Positions 48,096 through 55,693 of a stretch of 64,000 nt of DNA are shown here, one piece after another. The stretch spans positions 1 to 64,000 of the forward strand of contig CATKXR010000020.1 in NCBI GenBank assembly GCA_949840805.1. The letters are read 5' to 3'. A program made the translations under genes and the position numbers. The notes beneath the pieces are model-generated. The model saw only the letters and a list, made by a program, of their open reading frames with translations, searched no databases and was not told the DNA's origin. This stretch comes from an uncultured Lachnospiraceae bacterium. Its GTDB lineage: Bacteria > Bacillota > Clostridia > Lachnospirales > Lachnospiraceae. Within the stretch, counting starts at the first letter, position 1. Each line of letters starts with the position of its first letter.

Positions 48096-49172
48096 GTGAG
48101 CGATTACAAAGGACAGGGAAACAAAAATATCAGGCAGGGTTCCGGCCGCCCTGACAGGACTGCAGGCAGCAGGACCAGAAGCAGCGGCGGGAAAAGCGGG
48201 AGCGGAGGAACAGCCAGGGCCGGCGGGACAAAAGGACGCCCGGGTACATCCTCCGGGAGAAACACCAGGACAGCTTCTTATGGGGGCGTCTCGTCTCGTC
48301 CCGGAGGATGGAGTATGGAGGACGAGAGGGCCAGGGTGCGGGCCAGGGCGCGGAAAAAGAAACGCCGCAGGCAGAGACGGATGCTGTTGGGCATTGGCCT
48401 TTTGCTGATCCTGATTTTAATTGGCGCGGCCATCTATGGCGTCATGCGTTTTACAAGAGAGAAAAAGAAGCAGGAATTGCTGACAGAGGGGATCGCCCTT
48501 CTGGACCAGGGGAACTATGAGGATGCCATCAGGAATCTGGACGATGCCCTGAAGTGGTCAAAAGGGAAGGTCGGGGAGTTTGAGCGGGACGCTCTTTTAT
48601 ACCGCGGAGAGGCGGAGTTCCGCCTGAAGGATTATGATGCCGCCCTTAATACTTATGAACTTCTTTTAAAGGAAGACGGCGAAAACGCCGAGTATAAGAA
48701 GGGCGCCGCCCATTGCCTGGTGGAAAAGAAGGATTATGACGGGGCGTTGGCCTACGGAGTAATAAACGGATATGTGTACAATCTTAAGGCAGTGGAGCAG
48801 ATCAATGACGGAGAATACGATGCCGCCCTGGAGTTGATCCGGCAGGGCATGGAAGCAGGGGATTCCAGGCAGGATCTGGCCTATAACCAGGCGGTGGCCT
48901 GGGAAAACAAGGGTGATTTTGCCAAGGCGCTGGAATTGTTCGAGGCTTATGCGTCCCAATACGGGACAGATGAGAACGTAGAGCGGGAGATTGCGTTTTT
49001 AAGAAGCCGCCAGGGAGGCGGGGAAGACGGGCAGGACGACGCCGCGGGAGACGGTAGTTCCGGTGAGCCGGGCGAAGAAGGAGAGCCAGGCGGTTCCGGG
49101 GAAGACGGCAGCGCTGCCGTCAGCAGCGATGGAGAGACGGAAAGCAGCCAGGAAAACGGGAGCGTCGGCTGA
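48096..49172 (+). CDS. Membrane-anchored TPR protein
   Basis: A 358-residue protein. An N-terminal Gly/Ser/Arg-rich region (1-85) ends in a very basic stretch (RARARKKKRRRQRR). A single membrane helix (about 90-112) and several tetratricopeptide repeats (about 118-300; GNYEDAIRNLDDAL and KDYDAALNTYELLL are clear units) follow, then an acidic Gly-rich tail. It is probably a scaffold facing the outside. It starts at a GTG with weak GGGAT upstream. Confidence 0.75.
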   Translation: MSDYKGQGNKNIRQGSGRPDRTAGSRTRSSGGKSGSGGTARAGGTKGRPGTSSGRNTRTASYGGVSSRPGGWSMEDERARVRARARKKKRRRQRRMLLGIGLLLILILIGAAIYGVMRFTREKKKQELLTEGIALLDQGNYEDAIRNLDDALKWSKGKVGEFERDALLYRGEAEFRLKDYDAALNTYELLLKEDGENAEYKKGAAHCLVEKKDYDGALAYGVINGYVYNLKAVEQINDGEYDAALELIRQGMEAGDSRQDLAYNQAVAWENKGDFAKALELFEAYASQYGTDENVEREIAFLRSRQGGGEDGQDDAAGDGSSGEPGEEGEPGGSGEDGSAAVSSDGETESSQENGSVG

Positions 49173-49207
49173 CCATACCGTAACGGCAGCGGTTTTTAGG
49201 AGCAGGA

Positions 49208-50482
49208 ATGGCAGAAATGATTGAAATAGGAGAAGTGGAAGAACGGGTGATCCTGCTTGGCGTGGAGACAGGGGAAGAGAATTCCATGGCATCTTTGGAT
49301 GAATTAGAAGAACTGGTGGACACGGCAGGGGCCATTACCGTAGATAAGATTATTCAGAATCGGGAGAATATCCATCCCGGAACCTATCTGGGGAAGGGAA
49401 AGATTGATGAGGTCAAAGAGCGGATATGGGAATTGAACGCCACAGGCGTGGTGTGTGATGACGAACTGTCTCCTGTCCAGCTCCGCAACCTGGAGGATGC
49501 ACTGGATACAAAGGTGATGGACCGGACCATGGTAATCCTGGATATCTTTGCGGCCCGTGCCAACACGAATGAAGGGAAAATCCAGGTAGAACTGGCCCAG
49601 TTAAAATACCGGGCGGCACGGCTGGTCGGCCTGCGCAACTCCCTGTCCCGGCTGGGCGGTGGGATCGGGACCCGGGGACCGGGGGAGAAAAAGCTGGAGA
49701 TGGACCGGCGGCTGATCCATGAGCGGATCGCGCAGTTGAAATCAGAGCTTTCCGAGGTGAAACGCCACAGGGAGGTCTTAAGAAGGCAGAGGCAGAAAAA
49801 CCACACGCCGGTCGCAGCCATTGTAGGCTATACCAACGCGGGCAAGTCTACGTTGCTAAACAGGCTTACCGATGCGGGAATTCTGGCGGAAGACAAGCTT
49901 TTTGCCACCCTGGATCCTACTACGCGGAGCCTGGAGCTGGAGGGAGGAAGGAAGATTCTTCTGACTGATACCGTAGGATTTATAAGGAAACTTCCCCACC
50001 ATCTGGTGGAAGCTTTTAAAAGCACTTTGGAAGAGGCGAAATACAGTGATATCATTCTCCATGTGACAGATGCCTCCAATCCTCAGATGGATATGCAGAT
50101 GCATGTGGTTTACGAAACACTGCGGGAGCTTCAGGTAGGCAATAAGATTATGGTGACTGTATTTAACAAGATGGACCAGGCTGAGGGAGAGCAGCTTCCC
50201 AGAGATCTGCACGCAGATTACCAGGTCAGGATCTCCGCAAAAACCGGAGAGAATATAAGCGCTCTGCAAAAGCTGTTAGAAGAGATACTCAGAAATCAAA
50301 GCGTCTATTTAGAGCGGCTCTTTTCTTATCAGGAGGCGGGGAAAATCCAACAGATCCGAAAACATGGGGAGCTGCTTCTGGAAGAATACCGGCCTGACGG
50401 GATTGCCATCAAGGCCTATGTACCGGCAGAACTTTTTGCAGGGATGATGGAGGGGAGGTTGGAAAGACAGGATGAGCCGTGA
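49208..50482 (+). CDS. hflX: Ribosome-associated GTPase HflX
   Basis: A 424-residue GTPase that splits stalled or hibernating ribosomes. An N-terminal HflX domain (NTNEGKIQVELAQLKYR and RLGGGIGTRGPGE) precedes the G domain with the P-loop VGYTNAGKSTLLNRL, DTVGFIRKLPHHLVEAF and NKMD. Full length. AGGAGCAGGA precedes the start. It overlaps the next gene by 11 bases. Confidence 0.95.
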   Translation: MAEMIEIGEVEERVILLGVETGEENSMASLDELEELVDTAGAITVDKIIQNRENIHPGTYLGKGKIDEVKERIWELNATGVVCDDELSPVQLRNLEDALDTKVMDRTMVILDIFAARANTNEGKIQVELAQLKYRAARLVGLRNSLSRLGGGIGTRGPGEKKLEMDRRLIHERIAQLKSELSEVKRHREVLRRQRQKNHTPVAAIVGYTNAGKSTLLNRLTDAGILAEDKLFATLDPTTRSLELEGGRKILLTDTVGFIRKLPHHLVEAFKSTLEEAKYSDIILHVTDASNPQMDMQMHVVYETLRELQVGNKIMVTVFNKMDQAEGEQLPRDLHADYQVRISAKTGENISALQKLLEEILRNQSVYLERLFSYQEAGKIQQIRKHGELLLEEYRPDGIAIKAYVPAELFAGMMEGRLERQDEP

Positions 50483-50960
50483 AGACAATGACTGGGAAGA
50501 AAACAGATGGGAAGATGAAAGGTGGAAGGCGTCGCAGCGGGAACATAACAGGACCGTAAAAGGAATCAAATATATATTCTGCGGGATCGGACTTGTGGCG
50601 ATTGTCTTTCTGGCCGTTATAATATGGAACGCCATAGACCTGGAACGCTATAATTACGAAAGGTATACGGTGGAGGTACTGGTTGTAAAGCGGGAGGCCC
50701 GCAATACGGACGAGAGGGATCTGTATCTGCTCCATTGTGAGAAAAAGGACGGAAAGCAGGAAATCTATGAGATCAACAAAGCGGCCATAGGAGAACGCTT
50801 CGAGGAATATGACGTTTTCAGGGAGATCAAGGTCGGAAGGTATTACAGGCTCGAGCTGGCGGAGACAAGGGAATTTGACAGTGTTTATCCCTGCATATGC
50901 GGTGCGGCCCAGATGATTGACGGATTTACGGAAGAAGAATCCCAGGAAGAGGAAAAGTGA
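50472..50960 (+). CDS. Single-pass membrane protein of unknown function
   Basis: A 162-residue protein. A Trp/Glu/Arg-rich cytoplasmic N-terminus (1-32) leads to one membrane helix (about 33-55) and an exposed domain of about 100 residues. That domain has beta-strand-like pattern (YTVEVLVVKREAR, DLYLLHCEKKDGKQEIYEI) and two cysteines in YPCICGAAQ. It has no recognised family. It overlaps hflX by 11 bases, so it is likely cotranscribed and coupled. Confidence 0.75.
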   Translation: MSREDNDWEENRWEDERWKASQREHNRTVKGIKYIFCGIGLVAIVFLAVIIWNAIDLERYNYERYTVEVLVVKREARNTDERDLYLLHCEKKDGKQEIYEINKAAIGERFEEYDVFREIKVGRYYRLELAETREFDSVYPCICGAAQMIDGFTEEESQEEEK

Positions 50961-50982
50961 GAATCAGTCCCGGAAAGATTTG

Positions 50983-51036
50983 CCTGAGCAGGGCTTCGGA
51001 GGAAATGGATTTTGTTTCCCCGAAGCCCTGCTCAGG
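50983..51036. terminator. Terminator between the membrane-protein gene and GntR gene
   Basis: A perfect 17-bp stem (50983-50999 with 51020-51036) followed by CGGTTTTG, between convergent genes. The T-run is short, so it may be stronger on one strand. Confidence 0.7.
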
Positions 51037-51053
51037 CGGTTTTGATTGTATGA

Positions 51054-51764
51054 TTATTGGGAGATCCCGGCAATATGGTTCAGCATATCGGTCATGGCCT
51101 CCCCCGGGCATCGGTTGCGGATGGACGTAAGGATCTCCTGGTGCATGGAAAGCATCTGATCGACTGTGCCGGAGAGGGCGGAGATATTGGAGAAGGATTC
51201 CCTTGTCTCGGTCTCGCAGGCTTCTGCAATGGCTGCCATGGATGTGATCATGAGAGGGTTGTGGCTTAAGGCTGCGATGGTTTCATGAAAATTACGGTCC
51301 AGGGCCGCAATCCGGTCATAGTCGCCGTGTTGGTAGGCATGGTACATATCATTTTGAAGCTGCTGAAGCTGCGCTACCTCCTCCGGTTTGGCCCGCTCGG
51401 CGGCCAGGGCGGCGGCCTGGCCTTCCAGCATCAGGCGGTATTCCAGAAGATCCTGCCGGCTTGCTCCATGGATGACTGCTTTTAGGGGGGTGGCTTCCAA
51501 AATGGCAGAATAGCTGTTGACGGTGGTTCCCCGTTTGGTACGTGTGACAAAGCCGGAAAGCTCCAGGGCTTTGTAGGCTTCCCGGATGGTGCTTCTTCCT
51601 ACAGAGAGCATTTCGCACAAGGCAGATTCGTTGGGAAAGACATAGCCTTCAGGAAATTCCCCGCTTTGAATCAGTTGACTGATCTTCTCATATATCATGT
51701 CAGACATGTTCTTTTGAGGGCGTGTATCCAGCAAATGCTGTAATTGATGGATAGGGGTGGCCAT
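51054..51764 (-). CDS. GntR-family (FadR/FCD) transcriptional regulator
   Basis: A 236-residue regulator. The N-terminal winged HTH includes FPNESALCEMLSVGRSTIREAYKAL near residues 43-67. The C-terminal FCD helical domain carries metal-type residues (DRNFHETIAALSHNPLM). FCD members usually sense organic acids. Its target is unknown; no catabolic operon adjoins. AAAGGAGG precedes the start, and a TATGA-TG-TCATA dyad lies in its promoter region. Confidence 0.9.
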   Translation of the reverse strand: MATPIHQLQHLLDTRPQKNMSDMIYEKISQLIQSGEFPEGYVFPNESALCEMLSVGRSTIREAYKALELSGFVTRTKRGTTVNSYSAILEATPLKAVIHGASRQDLLEYRLMLEGQAAALAAERAKPEEVAQLQQLQNDMYHAYQHGDYDRIAALDRNFHETIAALSHNPLMITSMAAIAEACETETRESFSNISALSGTVDQMLSMHQEILTSIRNRCPGEAMTDMLNHIAGISQ

Positions 51765-51806
51765 GGAAACAGGCCTCCTTTCATGTGTTAATATCTTGTC
51801 TTATTA

Positions 51807-51818
51807 TATGATGTCATA
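51807..51818. promoter_or_regulatory. TATGA-N2-TCATA dyad upstream of the GntR gene
   Basis: Perfect 5-bp inverted arms around TG, overlapping a minus-strand TATAAT-like box. Compact dyads of this kind suit GntR proteins, so autoregulation is possible; inference only. Confidence 0.35.
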
Positions 51819-51954
51819 CAACAGACGAAAAGTCAAGTAGAAAAATTGCCTTGTTAAGATTTGATTCGTGTGGTAAAATGTGAAAAATAATGCAGTGTTT
51901 AAGGCATTTACGAATTGCCGTCAGATAGAAATATAAAGATAGGTGGAATCAGAA

Positions 51955-52350
51955 ATGAAGATCAGGGTTGTGGCTGTGGACAATGCGCCGGAGCTGTTGG
52001 AAAAGATGAGGGGGATATTCCGGAATATGGAGCAGGTGGAACTGCTGGGATGTTTTGAGGAGGCGGTCGCGGTGGTGGATTTTGTGAAGGAAAACCCGGC
52101 GGACATGGTATTTACGGACATTGTGATGCCGGATATCAGCGGAATCAGTTTAGGTTCGTCGCTGCAGCGTCTTCATAATCCTCCGGCTGTTGTGCTCATG
52201 TCCAGTATTCCCGGATTTTCTTTAGAGGCGTGGAAAATCCAGGCATTTGGTTTTATTGAAAAGCCTTATACCCGGATGGATGTGGTGCGGATGGTGGAAA
52301 AATATAGGAAAGAACAGAGGAGCGGGGCAGGAATTTGTCAGGATTGCTAA
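51955..52350 (+). CDS. Stand-alone response-regulator receiver protein
   Basis: A 131-residue CheY-like receiver with no output domain. The phospho-Asp is in DMVFTDIVMPDISG (near residue 56), and the conserved Lys in FIEKPYTRMD. The N-terminal acid pair is reduced (VVAVDNAPELL has one Asp followed by Asn), so phosphorylation chemistry may be altered. The start at 51955 is chosen by AGGTGG upstream rather than the GTG at 51943. It lies just before the flavodiiron gene; no cognate kinase adjoins. Confidence 0.87.
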   Translation: MKIRVVAVDNAPELLEKMRGIFRNMEQVELLGCFEEAVAVVDFVKENPADMVFTDIVMPDISGISLGSSLQRLHNPPAVVLMSSIPGFSLEAWKIQAFGFIEKPYTRMDVVRMVEKYRKEQRSGAGICQDC

Positions 52351-52443
52351 TGGAAAATTGTGACATCCTGTGTTAAAATGGGCAGAAAATGGAGAGATTA
52401 ATAATTGGAATACTATTTTGTGCTGACAGGAGGAACCGAAGAG

Positions 52444-53607
52444 ATGAGTGATGTTTTTATTACCGAGTCCATTTTATATGCAGGTGTGTTTGACGGGACG
52501 CTGGATTTATTCGAGAGCCAGTATCCGGTGCCAAAGGGAGTTACTTACAATTCATATTTGATAGAGGATGAGAAAGTGGCAGTGATGGACACCGTGGATG
52601 CCCGTGGTACAGATGCGTGGTTTGAAAATCTTGACAGGCTGCTGGCAGGAAGAAGCGCGGATTATCTGGTGATCTCCCACATGGAGCCGGATCACGCGGC
52701 CAATATCGGACGGTTTGCCTTGAAGTATCCGGAGGCAAAGCTGGTGGGGAACGCCAAGACTTTTGGCATGATTAACCAGTTTTTTGATCTGGATCTGGAG
52801 GGAAGGAAGGTTGTAGTGGGGGAGGGCGATACCCTGAGCCTGGGACATCATGTGCTGCAGTTTTTTATGGCCCCCATGGTACATTGGCCGGAGGTGATGG
52901 TTGCTTACGAGCAGACGGAAAAGGTGCTGTTTTCCGCTGACGGGTTTGGAACTTTTGGCCCGGCAAAGGAGGCTGGAGAATGGGAAGAGGAGGCAGCCCG
53001 CTATTATCTGAACATTGTAGGCAAATATGGGGTCCAGGTCCAGGGGCTGCTTAAAAAGGCGTCGGCCCTGGATATTCAGACGATTTGTCCCCTGCACGGG
53101 CCGGTCCTGAAGGAAAATTGCGGATATTACCTGGACAAATATAAGACATGGAGCGCCTATCAGCCGGAGCAGAAGGGAGTGCTGGTGGCATATGCCTCCA
53201 TTCACGGCAACACGGCCAGGGCGGCCAAAAAGCTGGCGGAGGTTTTAAAAGAGCAGGGCGAGCAGCATGTGGAACTGTTTGATTTAGCCCGTGGGGATAT
53301 GTCGCAGGCAGTCCGAAAGGCGTTTTATTATGACCGGATGGTGGTGGCTGCTGCCACTTACGATGGAGGGGTATTCCCCTGCATGGAAGAGTTTCTGCAT
53401 CACATTCAATCCAAGAATTACCAGAAGCGGACAGTGGGGATCTTAGAAAACGGAAGCTGGGCCCCCATGGCCGGAAAAGCGATGAAAAATATCCTGGGAC
53501 AGATGAAGGATGTCAAAGTATTGGATCCGGTGGTGACGATAAAGTCTGTCTGGAAGGAGGAGAACCTGGCCGCCATGAAGGAGCTGGCAAGGGCTCTGGC
53601 CGGATAA
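52444..53607 (+). CDS. Flavodiiron protein (FprA-type A flavoprotein)
   Basis: A 387-residue oxygen- or NO-reducing enzyme of anaerobes. The N-terminal metallo-beta-lactamase-like diiron domain has the HxExDH ligands in SHMEPDHAANIG, with further ligands in MAPMVHWPEVM, FSADGFGTFG and CPLHGPVL. The C-terminal flavodoxin domain begins VLVAYASIHGNTARAA, the FMN phosphate loop. It detoxifies oxygen to water. GGAGGAACCGAAGAG precedes the ATG; the frame start at 52405 is a TTG without support. Confidence 0.93.
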   Translation: MSDVFITESILYAGVFDGTLDLFESQYPVPKGVTYNSYLIEDEKVAVMDTVDARGTDAWFENLDRLLAGRSADYLVISHMEPDHAANIGRFALKYPEAKLVGNAKTFGMINQFFDLDLEGRKVVVGEGDTLSLGHHVLQFFMAPMVHWPEVMVAYEQTEKVLFSADGFGTFGPAKEAGEWEEEAARYYLNIVGKYGVQVQGLLKKASALDIQTICPLHGPVLKENCGYYLDKYKTWSAYQPEQKGVLVAYASIHGNTARAAKKLAEVLKEQGEQHVELFDLARGDMSQAVRKAFYYDRMVVAAATYDGGVFPCMEEFLHHIQSKNYQKRTVGILENGSWAPMAGKAMKNILGQMKDVKVLDPVVTIKSVWKEENLAAMKELARALAG

Positions 53608-53617
53608 GGAGAGGGGC

Positions 53618-54181
53618 ATGACCTATTATTTGATTGATTACGAAAACACAGGAGAAAATGGCCTGGAAGGGATTTCAGAACTCGGAAACAATGACCAGGT
53701 GGTGATTTTCTACAGTGATAATGCTGACAAGATGAGTTTCGGGCTCCACCAGAAGCTACAGGCGTGCTATGCTTCCATCGAGTTCCGTAAGATTACCATA
53801 GGCAAGAAGAATGCCCTGGATTTCCAGTTGGCGGCTTATCTGGGATACCTGATGGCGAAGGAAGAAAACGGAGTATTCTGCATTGTCAGCAAAGATCTTG
53901 GCTACGAGGTGCTTCTTGATTTCTGGAAGGGGAAGAATATCAGGCTTATTGATTCCATAGCCGCGGTACTGGAAGAAAGCGCCAAGGAGCGGAGACAGAT
54001 GGAGGAGGAGCTTCGTCAGCTTGTGGACGAGGAAGACCTGCAGCTTGTGATGCGCTGTATGAGTTATGGAAGGAACAAGCAGGTTGTAAACAATATGCTG
54101 GTGAAGCAGTTCGGAAGCGAGAGGGCAGGGGAGCTGTATAAAAAGATCAAGCCGCTTCTGAAGGAGAAAAAGGGAAAGTAG
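53618..54181 (+). CDS. PIN-like domain protein
   Basis: A 187-residue soluble protein with a PIN/NYN-like N-terminal domain (acidic residues in YYLIDYENTGENGL, NALDFQLAAYLG and SKDLGYEVLLDFW) that could act as a metal-dependent ribonuclease. The C-terminal helical part (about 120-187) is charged. It is a single copy without an antitoxin-like partner, so a toxin-antitoxin role is not supported. It starts 10 bp after the flavodiiron gene and 8 bp before the NUDIX gene. Confidence 0.8.
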   Translation: MTYYLIDYENTGENGLEGISELGNNDQVVIFYSDNADKMSFGLHQKLQACYASIEFRKITIGKKNALDFQLAAYLGYLMAKEENGVFCIVSKDLGYEVLLDFWKGKNIRLIDSIAAVLEESAKERRQMEEELRQLVDEEDLQLVMRCMSYGRNKQVVNNMLVKQFGSERAGELYKKIKPLLKEKKGK

Positions 54182-54189
54182 GGGGGCAA

Positions 54190-54666
54190 ATGGCATCCTT
54201 AAGTACATTGTGTTATTTGGAGCAGGACGGAAAATACCTGATGCTTCATCGGACCGTAAAGAAAAACGACGTAAATAAGGACAAGTGGATCGGTGTGGGC
54301 GGCCATTTTGAGAAGGATGAAAGCCCGGAGGAGTGCCTTTTGCGGGAAGTGAGGGAGGAGACCGGATATACGCTGACCTCCTACCGCTACCGGGGGATCG
54401 TGACTTTTGTGTCGGGTGACGGGGTGACGGAATATATGTCCCTGTTTACGGCAGACGGGTTCACCGGGGAAGAGACTGCCTGTGATGAGGGGGAGCTTTT
54501 ATGGGTGGACAAGAAAGACGTGCCGAAGCTTAATCTGTGGGAGGGCGACAGGATCTTTTTCCGTCTTCTTGAGGAGCGGGAAGATTTCTTTTCCCTGAAG
54601 CTGGTTTATGACGGCGCCGGAACCCTGGTATCGGCGGCCCTGGATGGGGCGCCGATGGAGTATTGA
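54190..54666 (+). CDS. NUDIX hydrolase (MutT/8-oxo-dGTPase-like)
   Basis: A 158-residue NUDIX protein. The box GGHFEKDESPEECLLREVREETG (residues about 39-61) matches G-x5-E-x7-REUxEExGU. It is of the kind that cleaves oxidised nucleoside triphosphates, but the substrate is not proven. Its position after a flavodiiron oxygen scavenger is suggestive of oxidative-damage control. Length is typical. Confidence 0.9.
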   Translation: MASLSTLCYLEQDGKYLMLHRTVKKNDVNKDKWIGVGGHFEKDESPEECLLREVREETGYTLTSYRYRGIVTFVSGDGVTEYMSLFTADGFTGEETACDEGELLWVDKKDVPKLNLWEGDRIFFRLLEEREDFFSLKLVYDGAGTLVSAALDGAPMEY

Positions 54667-54683
54667 AGAAGGAGGCCGCCCAG

Positions 54684-55508
54684 TCAGCGGGATGTGCTTA
54701 AGATGCTTAAAAAAGCATTGATCTCCGCCCCGATAAACAAAATACAGATACAAAAGTACAGCCACAGCATCAGAAGGACCACGGCGGCAAGGCTCCCGTA
54801 CATGTAGGAGTAATTGCTGAAATTAGTAAAGTACAAAGAAAATCCGAAGGAGAACAGCAGCCAGCATATCGCTGCGAATAATGCCCCCGGCAGTTGTTGC
54901 CAGGGGTCTTGTTTTATAGAGGGGACAATGGTGTAAAGCAGAACAAAGGAAAACAAAAAGAGCGCCATTGCCAGCAATCCCCGAAAACTGATCACATGGC
55001 GTGTGATCGTCTCCAAAAAGGGGAAAATGCGTATAAAGAGGGTCTGGATGGAGCTTCCGAACACTAGCAGCACCAGGGATACCACACAGACTACCATAAA
55101 AAGGAACGTGTACCCGGTACAGATCAGGCGCCTTAAAAGATAGCCCCGTTTTCTGTCGCTGCCGTAGATGCGGTTCAGCCCCCGTTCAATGCCCATCATG
55201 CCCCTGGCGGCAGACCAGAGGGCTAACAGGGCAGTCAAAGAGAGCATGGTTCCGGGAGATTTTAAGTACAAATCTTCTACGATGCCCAAAACCAGGGAAT
55301 CCAGCATGTCTGGCATGATCTGGACCAGGATCATCTGCAGGTCAGATTTGTTGACGGACGGGATGAACTGGATCAAGGTCAAAAGAAGCATGATGAAAGG
55401 AAAAAAAGCAAGCACCAGGAAAAAGGAGGCCTGGGCAGCGTAGACGGTAATTTCGTCTTTTACATATTTTTGCCAGATTCGTATACAATTCAGGGTAAAG
55501 GGGATCAT
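54684..55508 (-). CDS. YihY/BrkB-family membrane protein
   Basis: A 274-residue integral membrane protein of about six helices, belonging to the YihY/virulence-factor-BrkB family. Recognisable parts are the N-terminal AAQASFFLVLAFFPFIMLL and the ALWSAARGMMGIERGLNRIYG segment. The family's role is unclear; it was once wrongly called ribonuclease BN. The start at 55508 is chosen by GCGAGGAA upstream; the longer frame to 55643 would run through the divergent promoter region. Confidence 0.88.
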   Translation of the reverse strand: MIPFTLNCIRIWQKYVKDEITVYAAQASFFLVLAFFPFIMLLLTLIQFIPSVNKSDLQMILVQIMPDMLDSLVLGIVEDLYLKSPGTMLSLTALLALWSAARGMMGIERGLNRIYGSDRKRGYLLRRLICTGYTFLFMVVCVVSLVLLVFGSSIQTLFIRIFPFLETITRHVISFRGLLAMALFLFSFVLLYTIVPSIKQDPWQQLPGALFAAICWLLFSFGFSLYFTNFSNYSYMYGSLAAVVLLMLWLYFCICILFIGAEINAFLSILSTSR

Positions 55509-55554
55509 AGGGGTTCCTCGCTTTTTATGGATTTTCGGTTTTATACCCGTGAGT

Positions 55555-55583
55555 ATAGTAACATGGGAAAGCGGAATTGACAA
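55555..55583 (-). promoter_or_regulatory. Promoter of the BrkB-like gene
   Basis: On the minus strand TTGTCA (55583-55578), a 17-base spacer and TACTAT (55560-55555). Its -35 is one arm of the TGACAAGG/CCTTGTCA inverted repeat. Confidence 0.6.
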
Positions 55584-55609
55584 GGCAGGAGTTGGAAAAT
55601 ACCTTGTCA
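55578..55609. promoter_or_regulatory. Inverted repeat shared by divergent promoters
   Basis: Arms TGACAAGG (55578-55585) and CCTTGTCA (55602-55609) face each other across 16 bases. Each arm contains the -35 hexamer of the promoter reading outward on its own side, so one regulator bound here could block both. Confidence 0.5.
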
Positions 55610-55633
55610 CGGGGATTATAGTTATGGTACAAT
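55604..55633 (+). promoter_or_regulatory. Promoter of the ABC exporter genes
   Basis: TTGTCA (55604-55609), an 18-base spacer and TACAAT (55628-55633). A small leader hairpin (about 55640-55662) precedes the first ABC gene. Confidence 0.6.
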
Positions 55634-55693
55634 CTTTTTGCATCGGGCATGTTAATGCCGATGGAAAAGTGCATCGGAAGCTTGGAGGGAGCC

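Noticed and set aside
53618-54181. PIN-domain toxin of a toxin-antitoxin pair
   Set aside because: No small antitoxin gene is adjacent and the protein is longer than typical VapC, with housekeeping-like neighbours.
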